A DNA stretch of 64,000 nt from Mesostigma viride. Taxonomy: Eukaryota > Streptophyta > Mesostigmatophyceae > Mesostigmatales > Mesostigmataceae. The stretch spans positions 2,618,560 to 2,682,559 of the forward strand of contig RPFO01000392.1 of NCBI GenBank assembly GCA_009746045.1. Direction: 5' to 3'. How positions within the stretch are numbered: the stretch's first letter is position 1; each line of letters begins with the position of its first letter. The notes beneath the pieces are model-generated. The model was not told the origin of the DNA. It saw nothing but the letters and a program-made list of their open reading frames with translations, and did no database searches. The position numbers were made by a program, and so were the translations under genes. Below, piece after piece: positions 32,506 through 43,356 of this stretch.

Positions 32506-33215
32506 GCCACGAGCCACGAGCCATGCATGAGGTAGCCATGGCTGACGGCGGAGCTCATAACTTTCCCGTTTGAGCACCGAATTTAGCCGTGAATATCACA
32601 ATCGACGCGTCTTTCTAAGACGCACATGCTGATATGATTTTTCGAAGAGTATTACGCAATATATGACCAGCAAACGCTCCTTGACGCAACGCAGCCTGGC
32701 GGCTGCGCTCGGCCATGAAAATACGTCTGCAGCTCCGGCTGCAGCTTCGCCATCAGGGCCGGAAGGCAGTGGTGACACTAGTCGCGCACTGGTGGTCGAT
32801 CGCCCCGAACCCTCCCGGGTTTTCCTCGCCCTCTGCATCACCTGACCCAAAGCGCAGCCGCCCAGGCAAACCTGGCTGGTCTGAGCGCGATTTTGACGTC
32901 GACAGGCTCTTTACCACCTTCGACGTCAACAGGCCTGCCTTTTTCGACATGCCACGTACCCATCAAGATATACTGGAGCTCGTGTTTTACGACGTCACAC
33001 GCCTCACTGCTGGCCCTGTGCCAGCAACTCCATCTCAACACCCACTTTTTCCGCAACGGAGCTGACGGCCGGTTTTCCCACCGCGTATCTGACGCCCTTC
33101 TTCGACCAGCCTGGCCGGCCAGTGGAACCTCCCCCCTCTGGAACGTTCGGTCCCTGTATGCTAAGACCTGCCGGCCCGTCTGCCTGGCTTGCCAACGCGA
33201 GACAACATAATTATT
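32506..33215 (+). mobile_element. diverged ORF1-type LINE, 5' part
   Basis: Begins GCCACGAGCCACGAGCC like the complete element at 47271, then the same leader and a related ORF1 start (TSKRSLTQRSLAAALGHEN). Frames later give PKRSRPGKPGWSERDFDVD, parallel to PKRSRPAEPTWEEFDFD in the complete copy. Homology fades after about 33050 and the 3' part is missing. A distinct subfamily. Confidence 0.75.
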
Positions 33216-33478
33216 GGGTGCAGCCACCCAGGTGGTGATAGCGATCGCAGCGCTAGCGGATACTTTGTAAGCAAAGCATACGTAGACTTACGATGGATGC
33301 ATTTTAATAATAGCAGCTGCTATTTCGTGGGAGCGTTTTCTACTTTTCTTGCAACCTGCGGGTTGCATCGGTTTAGGTATCATGCTGAGGCGGTAGGAAA
33401 CAAAATTCGTCGATCAACCTCAGCGGCCTATCTGTAAGTATACACAACATTTTTTCGTATTTCCTAACTGGAATGGTT
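33216..33478. other. no gene seen
   Basis: Short non-coding stretch between LINE remnants; no repeat or gene recognised. Confidence 0.4.
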
Positions 33479-33590
33479 TGACGCGCTGCCAACAGCGGCG
33501 TGTCAGCCGTCTGACGCGCCGCCAACAGCGGCGTGTCAGCCGTCCGACGCACCGCCAACGGCGGCGCGTCAGCCAACTGGCGCGTGCCAA
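33479..33590. repeat. three tandem hairpin units
   Basis: Three copies of about 33-35 bp, each of the form GACGCGCCGC-CAACA-GCGGCGTGTC, so each can form a 10-bp-class stem with a CAACA (or CAACG) loop. Copy differences (CTGCC/CCGCC, AACAGC/AACGGC) mostly keep pairing. Confidence 0.8.
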
Positions 33591-33614
33591 AAACCCTTAC
33601 TAGAAACACTGCTT

Positions 33615-33779
33615 GGTGCACCTAGAGCAGGTGTAGTTTACACCCTACCCTTGCAGGAAGTAGCCCAGAATGTATTAAAAGCCATATGCGGTACTATGCC
33701 CCTTCTCAGGGATATGTGCTACATGTTCTCCCAACGGAGTTATGTTCTTAATTAATTAAATAATTAATTAATTAATTAA
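33615..33779 (+). mobile_element. 3' end of an ORF1-type LINE with stem-loop and AATT tail
   Basis: Matches the last 150 bases of the complete element (GGTGCACCTAGAGCA..., CCCTTGCAGGAAGTAG..., CCCCTTCTCAGGG) and ends in CTCCCAACGGAG (33728-33739) and (TTAA)n. A 5'-truncated insertion; no clear target duplication remains. Confidence 0.8.
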
Positions 33780-34554
33780 TGGTGAGGCACATGGATATTA
33801 TATATTGTCAAGCAGCAGATGCATTGGCTAGGATGCAAAGCAGTTATCTACAAGAGAGACGAGCTGCACTGCTGGAATGACTTTTTCAGGCATGTTTGCT
33901 AAGACTTCAGAGGGCATGCCAGGCGCCAACCTTATGAAAAAATAGCGATCCACCCTCTGACTCACAGGACGACACTTGTTGGTCTATGCTGCGCCTGTAA
34001 TCTGTAAGGGGTTGCTGTACAGGTATCTACGGGTATCTACACGTTATCTACACGTTATCTACATGGTATATACATAGTAGCTAGTACAGCTAGAGCCATG
34101 TCACCTGGCTCACAGGTAGATGTCCCAACCCCAGGCTCATGCCATCCACCTGCAGGTGCCCACAGTGCCAATTGGTGGTGGTTGGGCTGTGACGTCGATG
34201 CAGATGTACATATTATGGTAGTGCCCAACGAAGGGTGGCACCAAAATTTACAAACCCGAGCATATGTAAGATAATTTGCCACCTCCAAATCCGGTAACCA
34301 GCTGGTCGGCATCTCGGAACAGGGTGCATCCGCCTATGGCCGTGGACCGAGGTACTGTGATCGGGCAGAGAGGAAAGTTCGTAGGAACCTTGCACCGGCG
34401 CGCCCACTTTTCCATCCTGGAGCACAGCTTCGTCTAGAAGCAAGACGCAGGTTCAAGGATGTAGAAGGTTGTTGCCTTCCTTTTAGCCGTCACATGCACC
34501 GCGGGCCACGCATCCATCCTGGAGAACCGTCGCAAAGTACCCCTCCTGACGAAC
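33780..34554. other. no gene seen
   Basis: Non-coding sequence with a short direct repeat of the type TATCTAC(A/G)CGT at 34023-34065. Frames here are short and without coding signs. Confidence 0.45.
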
Positions 34555-35109
34555 TCAGTAGATGGAAACGGAATCCATGTAAACGAACATGGCCATCGTG
34601 CAGACGAACGCAGAGAGCACGGCGACTAACTCCGAGAAGCTGGCGTTGGGGTCGACATTCGCACGATAATAGTCGAAGAGCAAATAGCAGAAAATTGGGC
34701 TCGATACCATAAGTGCGCGAGCCCCTGTAGACATTCCAGATATGGTCCCCAGTAAAAGGCCGGAATCACGAATTTCGGGGCAAAGACCATTGGCGTGGGA
34801 GAAAAAGTCGCTGGCGACCAAGGTACTCGCAGACGCCGAATTCACATCAAGAACCAATGTCAATCCCAGCGCGGCTGCCAAACTTCCCCCCGCAACCAGC
34901 ACTGGACGTAAAGAATCGCATTTCTTGAGCGCCGAGGCTACCGGGACAGCCGGGTGCCGTTTGCGATCCACTTTTAGAATCTTCCCTGGCGGAGCCAGGC
35001 GACTGGCGCCGGCCTGCTGCCGCGTCGGGATATTCGTATGATGATTTCTCTTCTGCGACGCAGAAAGTGCGGGGATCGGGCGACCAGCCACGATCAAGGC
35101 AGGCGCCAT
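34555..35109 (-). CDS. probable plastid-targeted membrane protein, 184 aa
   Basis: The ATG at 35109 sits in a strong context (ACCATGGCG). The first 70 residues are rich in Ala, Ser, Arg and Lys with few acids, like a chloroplast transit peptide. A hydrophobic stretch follows (VLVAGGSLAAALGLTLVLDV) and then NSASAS, which resembles a lumenal-type processing site. Two further hydrophobic helices lie at about residues 130-146 and 160-180. No conserved family motif is recognised, so the function is open. It lies between LINE remnants and a repeat cluster, with no intron seen. The plastid assignment rests on composition only. Confidence 0.55.
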   Translation of the reverse strand: MAPALIVAGRPIPALSASQKRNHHTNIPTRQQAGASRLAPPGKILKVDRKRHPAVPVASALKKCDSLRPVLVAGGSLAAALGLTLVLDVNSASASTLVASDFFSHANGLCPEIRDSGLLLGTISGMSTGARALMVSSPIFCYLLFDYYRANVDPNASFSELVAVLSAFVCTMAMFVYMDSVSIY

Positions 35110-35483
35110 GGTTGGGTTACAGGAACCGAGGTAAAATCCGAGCAAATTCTCCTCTTAAACCTGGGTTCTTCACAATTGGGCGCCTCAGCCTGCAGGGCAA
35201 ATATCGTGGCAATCGAATTGGGCTAATTTCCGGGAAATCGAAAGGGAACGTGGTGAGTCATGCTGGTGACCTGGCGGTGTTGGACGCCCTTTTACGTGCG
35301 CACAGGACAGTACCTAGTGTCGAGCGCCGCGCCGGCCGATGGGCTGACTGCGCATGAGACTCAGTTTGGCCAGTTTGGGCTTGGGAGTTGGGGCAGAACG
35401 AGAGATTTTTAAAAATTATTGTTGAAAGCTTGCGGGATCTTGTACTGCCACGTGTTATGAGGATTGCTGACAGTTGCGTTGCT
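35110..35483. other. upstream region, no gene seen
   Basis: Promoter-side flank of the membrane-protein gene; includes no supported gene. Confidence 0.4.
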
Positions 35484-35923
35484 GTTGTTGTTATTGTGCC
35501 CACGCCGCACATGCCACATGGGCATGCAGCAGAGATTTGGAAACGGCCGAGGGCCATGCAGAACACTGACATGACAAACTCAAACAGCGAAACAAAGGTT
35601 GAGTTGAGCAAAGCCAAGGCCTTGAGTTGAGTTGAGTTTATTCCCGCGCCGAAACAAAGGTAATAAGCAGCCCTCCCACAGCTGTTGTTTTTCGGTCTAC
35701 AGTACTGTACGTTGTTGTTGTTGTTGTTGCAAGTTGTGTCCCACGCCGCACATGAGCAGCAGAGAATCTGTGGCCAGAGAATCTACAGTACTAAGTGCTG
35801 CACCCATGTGCGACTTGGGAAACAACAACAACAACAACAACTACTACTACATGACTGTTCAGTGTCATACCCCTCGGCCGTTTCCAAATTCCCAAATCGC
35901 TGCTGCCCATGTGCGGCGTGGGC

Positions 35924-35955
<32 letters not shown>

Positions 35956-35960
35956 CGTTT
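35484..35960. repeat. cluster of inverted CCCACGCCGCACATG elements with (TTG)n/(CAA)n arms
   Basis: CCCACGCCGCACATG occurs at 35499 and 35740, and its reverse complement CATGTGCGGCGTGGG at 35908. Each is bordered by a TTG or CAA run on the matching side, so the copies at 35718-35754 and 35908-35954 form a long inverted repeat. (TTGAG)n-TTTATTCCCGCGCCG lies at 35622-35652. Confidence 0.8.
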
Positions 35961-36173
35961 GAAATGCACCCAGGAATGCACCCGACAAATTTTGAATCGT
36001 GAAAAGTGGCCAGCGCGGCGCGGCGCGATCCCCTAGGCTCGCGGTGCTGTGACCGAAGCCCAGCGACGCTTGTTTGGATTGTATTGAAAACGAGCGCGCA
36101 AGGCCACGATTTTACTATAGCTTTGGAAGACGTCCATAGACCGCCAAGAACTCTTTTCCAAACCCGATTCGAC

Positions 36174-36850
36174 ATGGTGAGCGGACAAATATTTTTTTAG
36201 AGCGCCTTTTTCCCTGTATTTCCTAGAGTTCCTTTATCTGCCCTTGCTTTCTCGTCTTGAGAAGTCCAGCTGCGGTTGCGCTAACCAGCGTTCTCTTTGG
36301 TGTTTGGTTTCGTTATTGGCAGTCTGGAAAGGGAGCAAAAGGACTGACGGGGAAGCAGTCCGATGCGGACAAAAAGGACAAGAAGAAGCCAGTGTCGCGG
36401 TCTTCTAGGGCTGGACTTCAGGTTCGTCCCTGTGCTGCCGTGCGCCTCATTATAAATGCCCTTTCGGCGCGTGCCACAGTCTTTCTTTCCTTGCGACATC
36501 GGATTCTAATTTAGTATCCGTTTATTTTTTGCTGCTTCCCACATTTGCAGTTTCCAGTCGGAAGAATTCACCGCTTGCTGAAGGGCCGCGTTGCAGCCAA
36601 TGGCCGAGTTGGGGCAACCGCGGCTGTATACAGTGCCGCTATTCTGGAATATCTTACTGCCGAGGTTCTGGAGCTTGCCGGAAATGCTTCAAAGGATCTT
36701 AAGGTGAAGCGTATTGCGCCGCGGCATTTGCAATTGGCCATTCGTGGTGATGAGGAGCTGGATACCTTGATTAAGGCTACAATTGCGGGAGGTGGTGTCA
36801 TTCCTCATATTCACAAGTCCCTTATCAACAAGTCCGGCAAGAGGGATTAA
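36174..36850 (+). CDS. H2A.Z: histone H2A.Z variant, three exons
   Basis: Exons: 36174-36176 (only the ATG), 36323-36421, 36551-36850; together 133 residues. The donors are ATG|GTGAGC and CAG|GTTCGT, the acceptors TTGGCAG and TTTGCAG. The N-terminal tail [18 protein letters not shown] and the core [13 protein letters not shown] are typical. [20 protein letters not shown] and the acidic-patch/C-terminal features ([27 protein letters not shown]) identify the H2A.Z class rather than canonical H2A. H2A.Z marks promoters and replaces H2A via SWR1-type remodelers. The CAG|F junction before FPVGR is a common H2A intron position. No histone 3' stem-loop is seen, in line with a polyadenylated, replication-independent gene. 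Confidence 0.95.
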
Positions 36851-37776
36851 ATTGCTTGGAGTTTGCTACGCTTACTGGCCTGTTGAAGTGAACGTTGTCT
36901 GGCCTTGTTGGGGCTTGAGCCAACAGTCCTCGTTTGGCGTTTGGCCCTTGGGAACTGCTTCCATTGTCCATATGTGTCACGCCAGCACTTTGTTTTTTTC
37001 CAAATTGTATCATTAAACGGAAGCATAAGTCTGCCCTCTGCTCCTGTGAAGCCAGGGCTCTTGCCGCCTTCATGACCCATGATATTGTGCCATAACGTAG
37101 TTAATGGGCTCAATGGTTTCCAGACCTGGCTTTTTGAAAAAGCAGATTGGAGAGCACCCCTTTGCAAATGGCACATTCGAGGACTCCCTGATGTCACCCA
37201 GGGCCCCGGGCAGTTTGTGAATATATAAATGTGACGACATAAATGCGCAATTAGTTGGCCAATCAGGTTCCTTGTCCACCTAGGGATTTTCATTGTTGTG
37301 GCATTCATTCATGCTGCGAGGCACGGAACTTGCAAATGTAAAGTGAGCTTTTTGGTACCCGTGACAAAGATTTGCTTTCTATGCCTGCCATGGCTATATA
37401 ATGTTTTTCCTAAATGCCATCCAGTGCCTGTTGTACTTAAATTTGTTGGTTGTTTCACACAGCCATGTGATGACGGAATGCTCATCAATGCTTGTGCATA
37501 GTGGCTAGATCGGCCACCTGTCTAGAACATGTCTGGCATCGGCCTGAGATGGGCCATCCCTTGGGAGGATGCATGATGCGATCAAAAGGATGCAATGATC
37601 GCTTGACAACAGGCCGTGGAGGCCATCAAGCCCCCTCCAGTAGGGAAGGCCCGTGTCACCCTACATGGCCGCAATCTTGCCGACCCCGAGGGGTCGCCTT
37701 GACTAGCAAGCGAGCAACTATTCCTAGACGAATGGTGTCCCAGCCAGGGTTGGGTGTTAGGTACCCGTGTTTTTTT
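36851..37776. other. 3' flank and intergenic, no gene seen
   Basis: The first 200 bases are probable H2A.Z 3' UTR. The remainder has no supported gene or repeat. Confidence 0.5.
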
Positions 37777-37827
37777 ACAACGCGATACATCGCGTTGTAG
37801 GGTTAGAACGCGATGTATCGCGTTGTA
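37777..37827. repeat. paired near-perfect palindromes AACGCGAT-N2-ATCGCGTT
   Basis: ACAACGCGATACATCGCGTTGT (palindromic but for the central two bases) is followed nine bases later by AACGCGATGTATCGCGTT. Related words occur at about 42402 (half site) and 49327-49348. Confidence 0.75.
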
Positions 37828-38207
37828 CCAGGTAGACACCTCCTCCTATGGCAGGGTCCCCTTGTCCCATCGCAACCCACTGGCAAACTTGCGCGCGCCG
37901 GGCACCGGCGCGGCGCGACCCGGACCTATGTGACACAACTGCTTGAAGATGCAGGGCTTCTGGGACTATCCGTACTCCGCGCCCGCATGATTGACAAGGA
38001 GAAATGGGCTGCCATCTGCGATAAGCACCTCCCCGAGGGGTATGCTCCTGTTTTCTCCCCACGGGCCCCACGGCCCGTTGCTAGCCAGGGGAGAAGTCCG
38101 AAGGTGGAGGTTATTGGTCCTGAGGATAGCCGCTACACTACCGCCTCGTCTGCCATTACAGTAGAGGACAGCTCGGATGAGGATTACATCCCCATCTAGT
38201 GCTTAAC
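37828..38207 (+). mobile_element. C-terminal remnant of a LINE reverse transcriptase
   Basis: The frame TYVTQLLEDAGLLGLSVLRA, MIDKEKWAAICD and PEGYAPVFSPRAPRP parallels the C-terminus of the RT copy at 51453-52597 (QLVEDLGGLGLSV, MMDKAKWAQVIED). It ends with an acidic SSDEDYIPI and a stop at 38197-38199. The element at 38208 inserted right behind it; its 3' continuation should lie after 41146. Confidence 0.65.
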
Positions 38208-41136
38208 AGCCTCGACGAGGACTACACGCCGGCTCAACTGAAGGCGAGGAGCGCGGTGTGGAACAGCTCCATCGTCCAGGAGACCAAGCAGCACGAGACC
38301 CCGGGTAAGCGCATTAAGCTGCGCCTGCTTCAGGATGGTTCCTTCGCAGCCTTCTTTGGTGTGAAGCAACTTAAAGGTGTTCAGATTAACACCCCCGGAG
38401 CGGAGTCTCGTGAGGTGTCTAGCAGGACAGGTGCTGCCTCCGGTGGTGTCCGTAGGTAGACAACCTTCCTCGTCGGCTCGCGGCTAACAGGCTTCGGGGA
38501 CAGCCTCTAAACAGTCCCGTTCCACTACCATGCCTCGACCTAACCGTCGGGTGAAAGCCATGGTGGTGCCGGTATTTCGGGCCACAACCTCATCTGTCAA
38601 ATGTCAGATTCGTAAAACCCAACGTTTGCTAGATTACCTACGCCTTGGCGTTGTGCAATCAGCCCCAACCCCGAATACCCCGAGCAAGCGGCAGGCTCGC
38701 ATCCTACGCTTGCAGGACAAAATAAATGCGATGAAAAGCACTATTTCTACCGCTTCCCTTCCCCCCTCCGTTTCACCCCCACCTCCACCCCCCGCCGCAT
38801 CCACCCCCATCATCCATCGTCGTCCTCCCCTGGTGGGCCAGCAGGCATCCTTGGCCCTTGCCACTTTTAACACCCGCACATTGCTAGATGAAACCGGGAC
38901 CCGCTGCAGAAACCAGTGCTCACGGCCGCCCTCGTGGAGGCCTACGAGCACGCTGAGGACGCGGAGGCGGCCCAGTGCAATGCGGATGCCAAGGCCTGCC
39001 AGGCTCGCAACCAGGGCAAGGACATGTGGTACCACCTCGACCGGCTCGGTGGCCGGCGGCAGCGCACCCCGGTGGAGCACACGGGGGACGGCACGGCGCC
39101 GGTAAGCCTTGATCGCTGGTTGGCCCACAATGTTTCCTTGACCGGTGGGGCTCGCGCCCCCCCCCCCGCCGCTTCACCCCGAGACGGCCGCCCGCCTCGG
39201 GGTTGCCGGACCCCCGCCGCCGCCAGCGCCCCCTTCCTCGGCCGCGGACTACCAAGTCCCCGCCTTGCAGGAGGGCTGCCTTGCCACTGACGGCGTCGTC
39301 CACCCCTTCACTTTGAAGGAATTGGACGGCGCCCTTGCTCGCCTACGGTACGATGCGGCGGTCGGTGCCGACCACCTTTCTTCTGCCGAGCTGCTGAAGA
39401 CCCCTGACCTAGCGGTTAGGGATCTTCTGCTGGCGTTCTGCAACCGTGTCCTGCTCTCTGACGAGCCTCCCCCTGCTGAGTGGCAGACGGCCATCTGGAC
39501 GCGTCATGCTGTACAAGAAGGGCTCTGCTGCTGACCCCGGTAACTACCGGGGTGTCTGCCTCCAGAGCGCCGCGCTGAAGGTCTTCATGCGCATGATGCT
39601 GCACAGGCTCCGCGCCGCGCTGGACCCACACCTGGTGCCGGGTGAGTCTCAGATGGGTTTTCGTCGTGGTCGTAACACTGTCATGGCTGTGTTTGTCGCG
39701 CGCCGGTTGATGGAGGAGGTGCGTCGCCTTTGCCCTGACAGTTTGCCGCTCGTCTTCGTTTTTGTTGACTATATCAAGGCCTTTGACACGGTCCTCTGGG
39801 AGGCTCTTTGGGCCATCCTAGCTCTGGACCGAGTGCCACCAGCGTTTATTGCTGCCATTCGCCGACTGTACATATGAGGGCTCACAGGCAGTAGTGCGGA
39901 CTGCGGAAGGCACCACCCCACCATTCCCCCTTCACCACGGGGTGTGGCAAGGTTGTGTCCTGTCTCCATACCTGTTCATTATTGTCGTGGACCACGTCAT
40001 GCGCCAGGCACGTGCGCGCTTTACTGCTCTTAAGGGGTTCGAGCCAGGCCTTGGACATCCTTAACGAGCGTGGGCACGGCGGGGTTAGCACGGGTTACCG
40101 CCTGGCTGACCTGATTTATGCGGACGACACCACCCTCATCGCGCGCCCCGAGCACATTCAGACCTGGCTGGACTGTCTGGGCCTGGAGGCGAGGGCGGTG
40201 GGGTTGGAGATTAGTGTCAAAACTGAGGCGATGGTGATTGGGGCCTCCAGTCGTCTACCGCTGCCGCGCCTGCTCGACGGGACGGAGGTCCCATTCCGCA
40301 ACCGCTTCAAGCTGTTGGGGAGTTGGCTTCCTGACACTGCCGACGATGTGGACACCCGCATCGGCCTTAATTCCTGGGCCAAGCTCCGTTCGCTCAACAC
40401 CTACTGGCGCTCCAAGGGCCTGGACGAGCACCGCAAGCGCATGCTCTTCAAGGTCCTCATCCTCACGGTGCTCACGTATGGCGCCGAGGCATGGACACTC
40501 ACGGCAACACTGGCAGCCAAGCTAGACGGCACGGTAACCCGGATGCTCCGACAGGTCCTGAATGTAGGGTTTTCTCAGCGTAGGTCCTTAGAGTCTTTGT
40601 ATCACGGTATGCCTCGTATTTGGATGAGATTAGGCAGCGTAGGATAGCATTTGTAGGACATCTTGCTCGCACCAGCCAGGTCGACACCGCCCTTGGTCTG
40701 GCCGGTCCCCAGCGGCTCGGCCAGCCAGGGCGGCATATTTTGACCTGGCCTGGCCCCAAGAACATTCCTAAAAAGGTAGGGAAACATGCCATGACCTATA
40801 CCCAGATGTTGCTGGACGACCTAGTGGTCCCAGCCCAGTTTGAGTACCGCATCCATTCTCTCTCCCGTCTTTGGACTGCCATGCAGGACAAGACGCGGTG
40901 GAAGAAGATTGTCAAGGCGCACACGCCAGCCCCTGTGGGCAAGCCGCCTCCCCCCAAGAGGAGGAGCCGTTTTGATGAGTAGCGTAGATAGGCTTTTTCT
41001 AGAATAGATATAGCTTAGAGTTAGGTAGGTTAGTTCGATTACGCGGCTTCCTCCACACCACCCATCCAACCTGGAATATGTGCTACATGATCTCCCAACG
41101 GAGACACATGTGTTATAATTTAATTTAATTTTTTGT
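38208..41136 (+). mobile_element. LINE with reverse transcriptase, target duplication AGTGCTTAAC
   Basis: The insertion is flanked by the 10-base duplication AGTGCTTAAC at 38198-38207 and 41137-41146. It contains an N-terminal region with LATFNTRTLLDETG, the first motif of an apurinic-type endonuclease, but the rest of the endonuclease is deleted. RT follows in several frames: YKKGSAADPGNYRGVCLQSA, GFRRGRNTV, FVDYIKAFDTV, GVWQGCVLSPYLF and LIYADDTTLIA (catalytic YADD). The C-terminus ends KRRSRFDE at 40982. The 3' UTR carries the stem-loop CTCCCAACGGAG at 41092-41103 and an AATTTAATTTAATT tail. Frame breaks and the deletion make this copy inactive. Confidence 0.9.
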
Positions 41137-41236
41137 AGTGCTTAACGGTTGGGGGATGATGCAGACGATATTTGTTTAATTGTACTTTTGTGTAATTATT
41201 TTTCTAATGAGATTAGCATAGTACTCCGTGGCATGC

Positions 41237-42347
41237 ACGAGGTTCTGCAGAACACCGCAGGCCTCACTCGGCCCAGGCGGTGAAGGACATTGCCGCCAAG
41301 CCAGCCCCGGCTGGCCTGGCCGGCGATGCTCCTCCCATCACCACCTGGGCGGACATGCTTATTAAGCAACACACCACCTCCACCACCTCCGCCGTCGCAG
41401 CCCAGCTCCAACGGCAGACGCTTGACCTCCGCGAGGAGGCCGAGCTCGCCAAGCGTAGCCTCAACGTCATTGTCAAGAACCTCAAGATGGAGGAAGGTGA
41501 GAATTCCGAAAAGCTTGCGCGCGCTTTTGAGAGAGAAATCCTTGATAGCATGGGCCTTACTGGTGAGATCGAGCTGGTCGCCCACCGCCTTCCCCGCGCG
41601 CGGGGTAAGGCAGGGCCGCCCCCGCTCCTTCTCACCTAGTAAGACTCCGGCGGACAAGATTTCTTTTCTCCGACGCCGCAAGCGGCTCGAGAAGACTCTC
41701 TTCACCATTGATGACGACTTGACCCTGGCGCTGCCAGCAACAACGGCGACGGGAGCTATGGCCGACCTACCTCCAGCTCCGGCAGACCAAGGCGGGGCAG
41801 CCAGTGTACTGGAAGGGGGCGGCCATCTACGTCGGCCACAAGCCCTGGCAGGCGACCCCCGCGGCCCCAGCGACTCCAGACGCCCCAGCTTAGGGGAATA
41901 CAGCAGTTACTAGTAGTGTAGCATAGATAATAGACCGTGGCCATGTACATGTACGCCTCCTAGAGGCACTATCCCAGCTAAGCCATGCGCTTTATTTAAT
42001 CATGTACATGTGTGCCTATGATGAGCCACACTCCAGATGATGCCTAGCTTTATTTAGTTATGTTGTGCCCATGCAGGGAGTAACTCTCTGCTGAGACGCC
42101 ATGCCCTAGCTTTTGTATAGCTATGCTGATCTTCCCCCCCATGACAGGCTCCCCCTTCGCTGGGCATAGCTTGAAGATCATGGGGATGCAAGTGCCCCAG
42201 GTGGTGTACCTAGAGCAAGGGTCCTTTACATCCCCACCCTTGCAGGAAGTAGCTTAGGATGTATGATAGGCCATATGCCCCCTCTCAAGGGCTATGTGCT
42301 ACATATACTCCCAACGGAGTTATGTTACAATTCAATTCAATTCAATT
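41237..42347 (+). mobile_element. 5'-truncated ORF1-type LINE, target duplication CCGTGGCATGC
   Basis: Flanked by CCGTGGCATGC (41226-41236 and 42348-42358). It starts inside ORF1 (VLQNTAG equivalent) and keeps the RRM-like C-terminal half (SLNVIVKNLKMEE, ELVAHRLPRARGKAGPP), with frame breaks near 41636 and 41730. The 3' UTR ends in the stem-loop at 42308-42319 and an (AATTC)n tail. Confidence 0.9.
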
Positions 42348-42358
42348 CCGTGGCATGC

Positions 42359-42684
42359 CTTTGCGCATGACACGCAAGTACTTACTTACTTACTTACTTA
42401 CTTATCGCGTTGTAATCTGACACGTGGCAAGCCTATTAAACATGCGATTTTCGGTCTGAAACTTTAAACACAGGTCAGAAACATCTCATAGAATTCAAGA
42501 AAAAATCCTGGTATTTTTGGTATTTTTTTTGTGACAGCTGCAAACAAATATATGTAACACGGAGACGTCGGTCCTATAGTCAGCAAAAGTTGGTGCGAGA
42601 GGTCCCCAGTTCGATTCCGGCCTGGATTCATTTGCAGATCTCGTTTTCCGCAGTCACGTGTCTATTAATTACTTAATTAATTAA
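42359..42684. other. (ACTT)n microsatellite and non-coding DNA
   Basis: About seven ACTT repeats lie at 42377-42404, followed by a TATCGCGTTGTAATC half-site of the palindrome seen at 37777. A tRNA B-box-like word (AGTTCGATTCC, about 42609) has no matching acceptor stem. A TTAATTACTTAATTAATTAA tract at about 42664 looks like an old LINE tail. Confidence 0.5.
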
Positions 42685-42900
42685 TCGCATCCATCCTCAC
42701 GGAAGCCTTTCAGCAGCACGTGACCCCCCTTGCCGCAGATGTGGCGGCAATGGGCGCCGGGCACGCTGGCTACTGAGCTCCCTCACATTTCCACCACCGT
42801 CACCTCCACCTCCACCCTCCTCGCCTCCACCTCCACTGCCACCTCCACCTCCACCGCCGACATCAAAGCCCAGCTTTCAGAAACCCTGGAAACCGGCATA
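42685..42900 (+). mobile_element. short ORF1-type LINE fragment
   Basis: GCAGCACGTGACCCCCCTTGC and the CACCTCCACC-rich linker match the middle of ORF1 in the copy at 43357 (about 43720-43860). Both ends are lost. Confidence 0.65.
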
Positions 42901-43356
42901 CATATTATTGTGGCAGGACTCGGGTCTGCTGCGGCACCATGCTTGGTTAATTTCCATGGTGTTTCGACTTCTTAATAACACATGTTTATTTAATCCGATC
43001 GAACGCCCGGACTCTCGGCTAAACCGAGATTTGTGCAGACTTTTATTGGGTAGCTCCGGACGGGAATGATGGTGCCTGCAAATAGGGTAGTAAGGCGTGA
43101 CCGTGGCTATTGCTACGGCCGGTATGCTGTATTTTCCTGGAAATGGCCTCTGCCACCGGCTCAAAAGTGCTTGCAGGCGTCAGTATATCGTGTTTCTACC
43201 TAGTTTCTGCCAGTTTTCCACTTATTTCTACGGACCTCTGCCCAGCCTCTCTAAGACCGCCATCCTACTCGACGTTGCTTGCATGTCAGCCATAACAGGT
43301 TGCAGTTGTGCAGTATTTAGGTGCTGTAGTATACGTCGTCAAGCCGTGCATATATC
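42901..43356. other. no gene seen
   Basis: Non-coding DNA between an ORF1 fragment and the next ORF1 copy; its right part may be the unaligned 5' leader of that copy. Confidence 0.4.

Noticed and set aside
39145-39534. Separate genes for each frame between 38.5 and 41 kb
   Set aside because: They are pieces of one frameshifted LINE bounded by a 10-base target duplication.
42540-42630. tRNA-like sequence with AGTTCGATTCC
   Set aside because: The T-arm is imperfect and no acceptor stem or anticodon arm can be paired; at best a decayed tRNA-derived piece.
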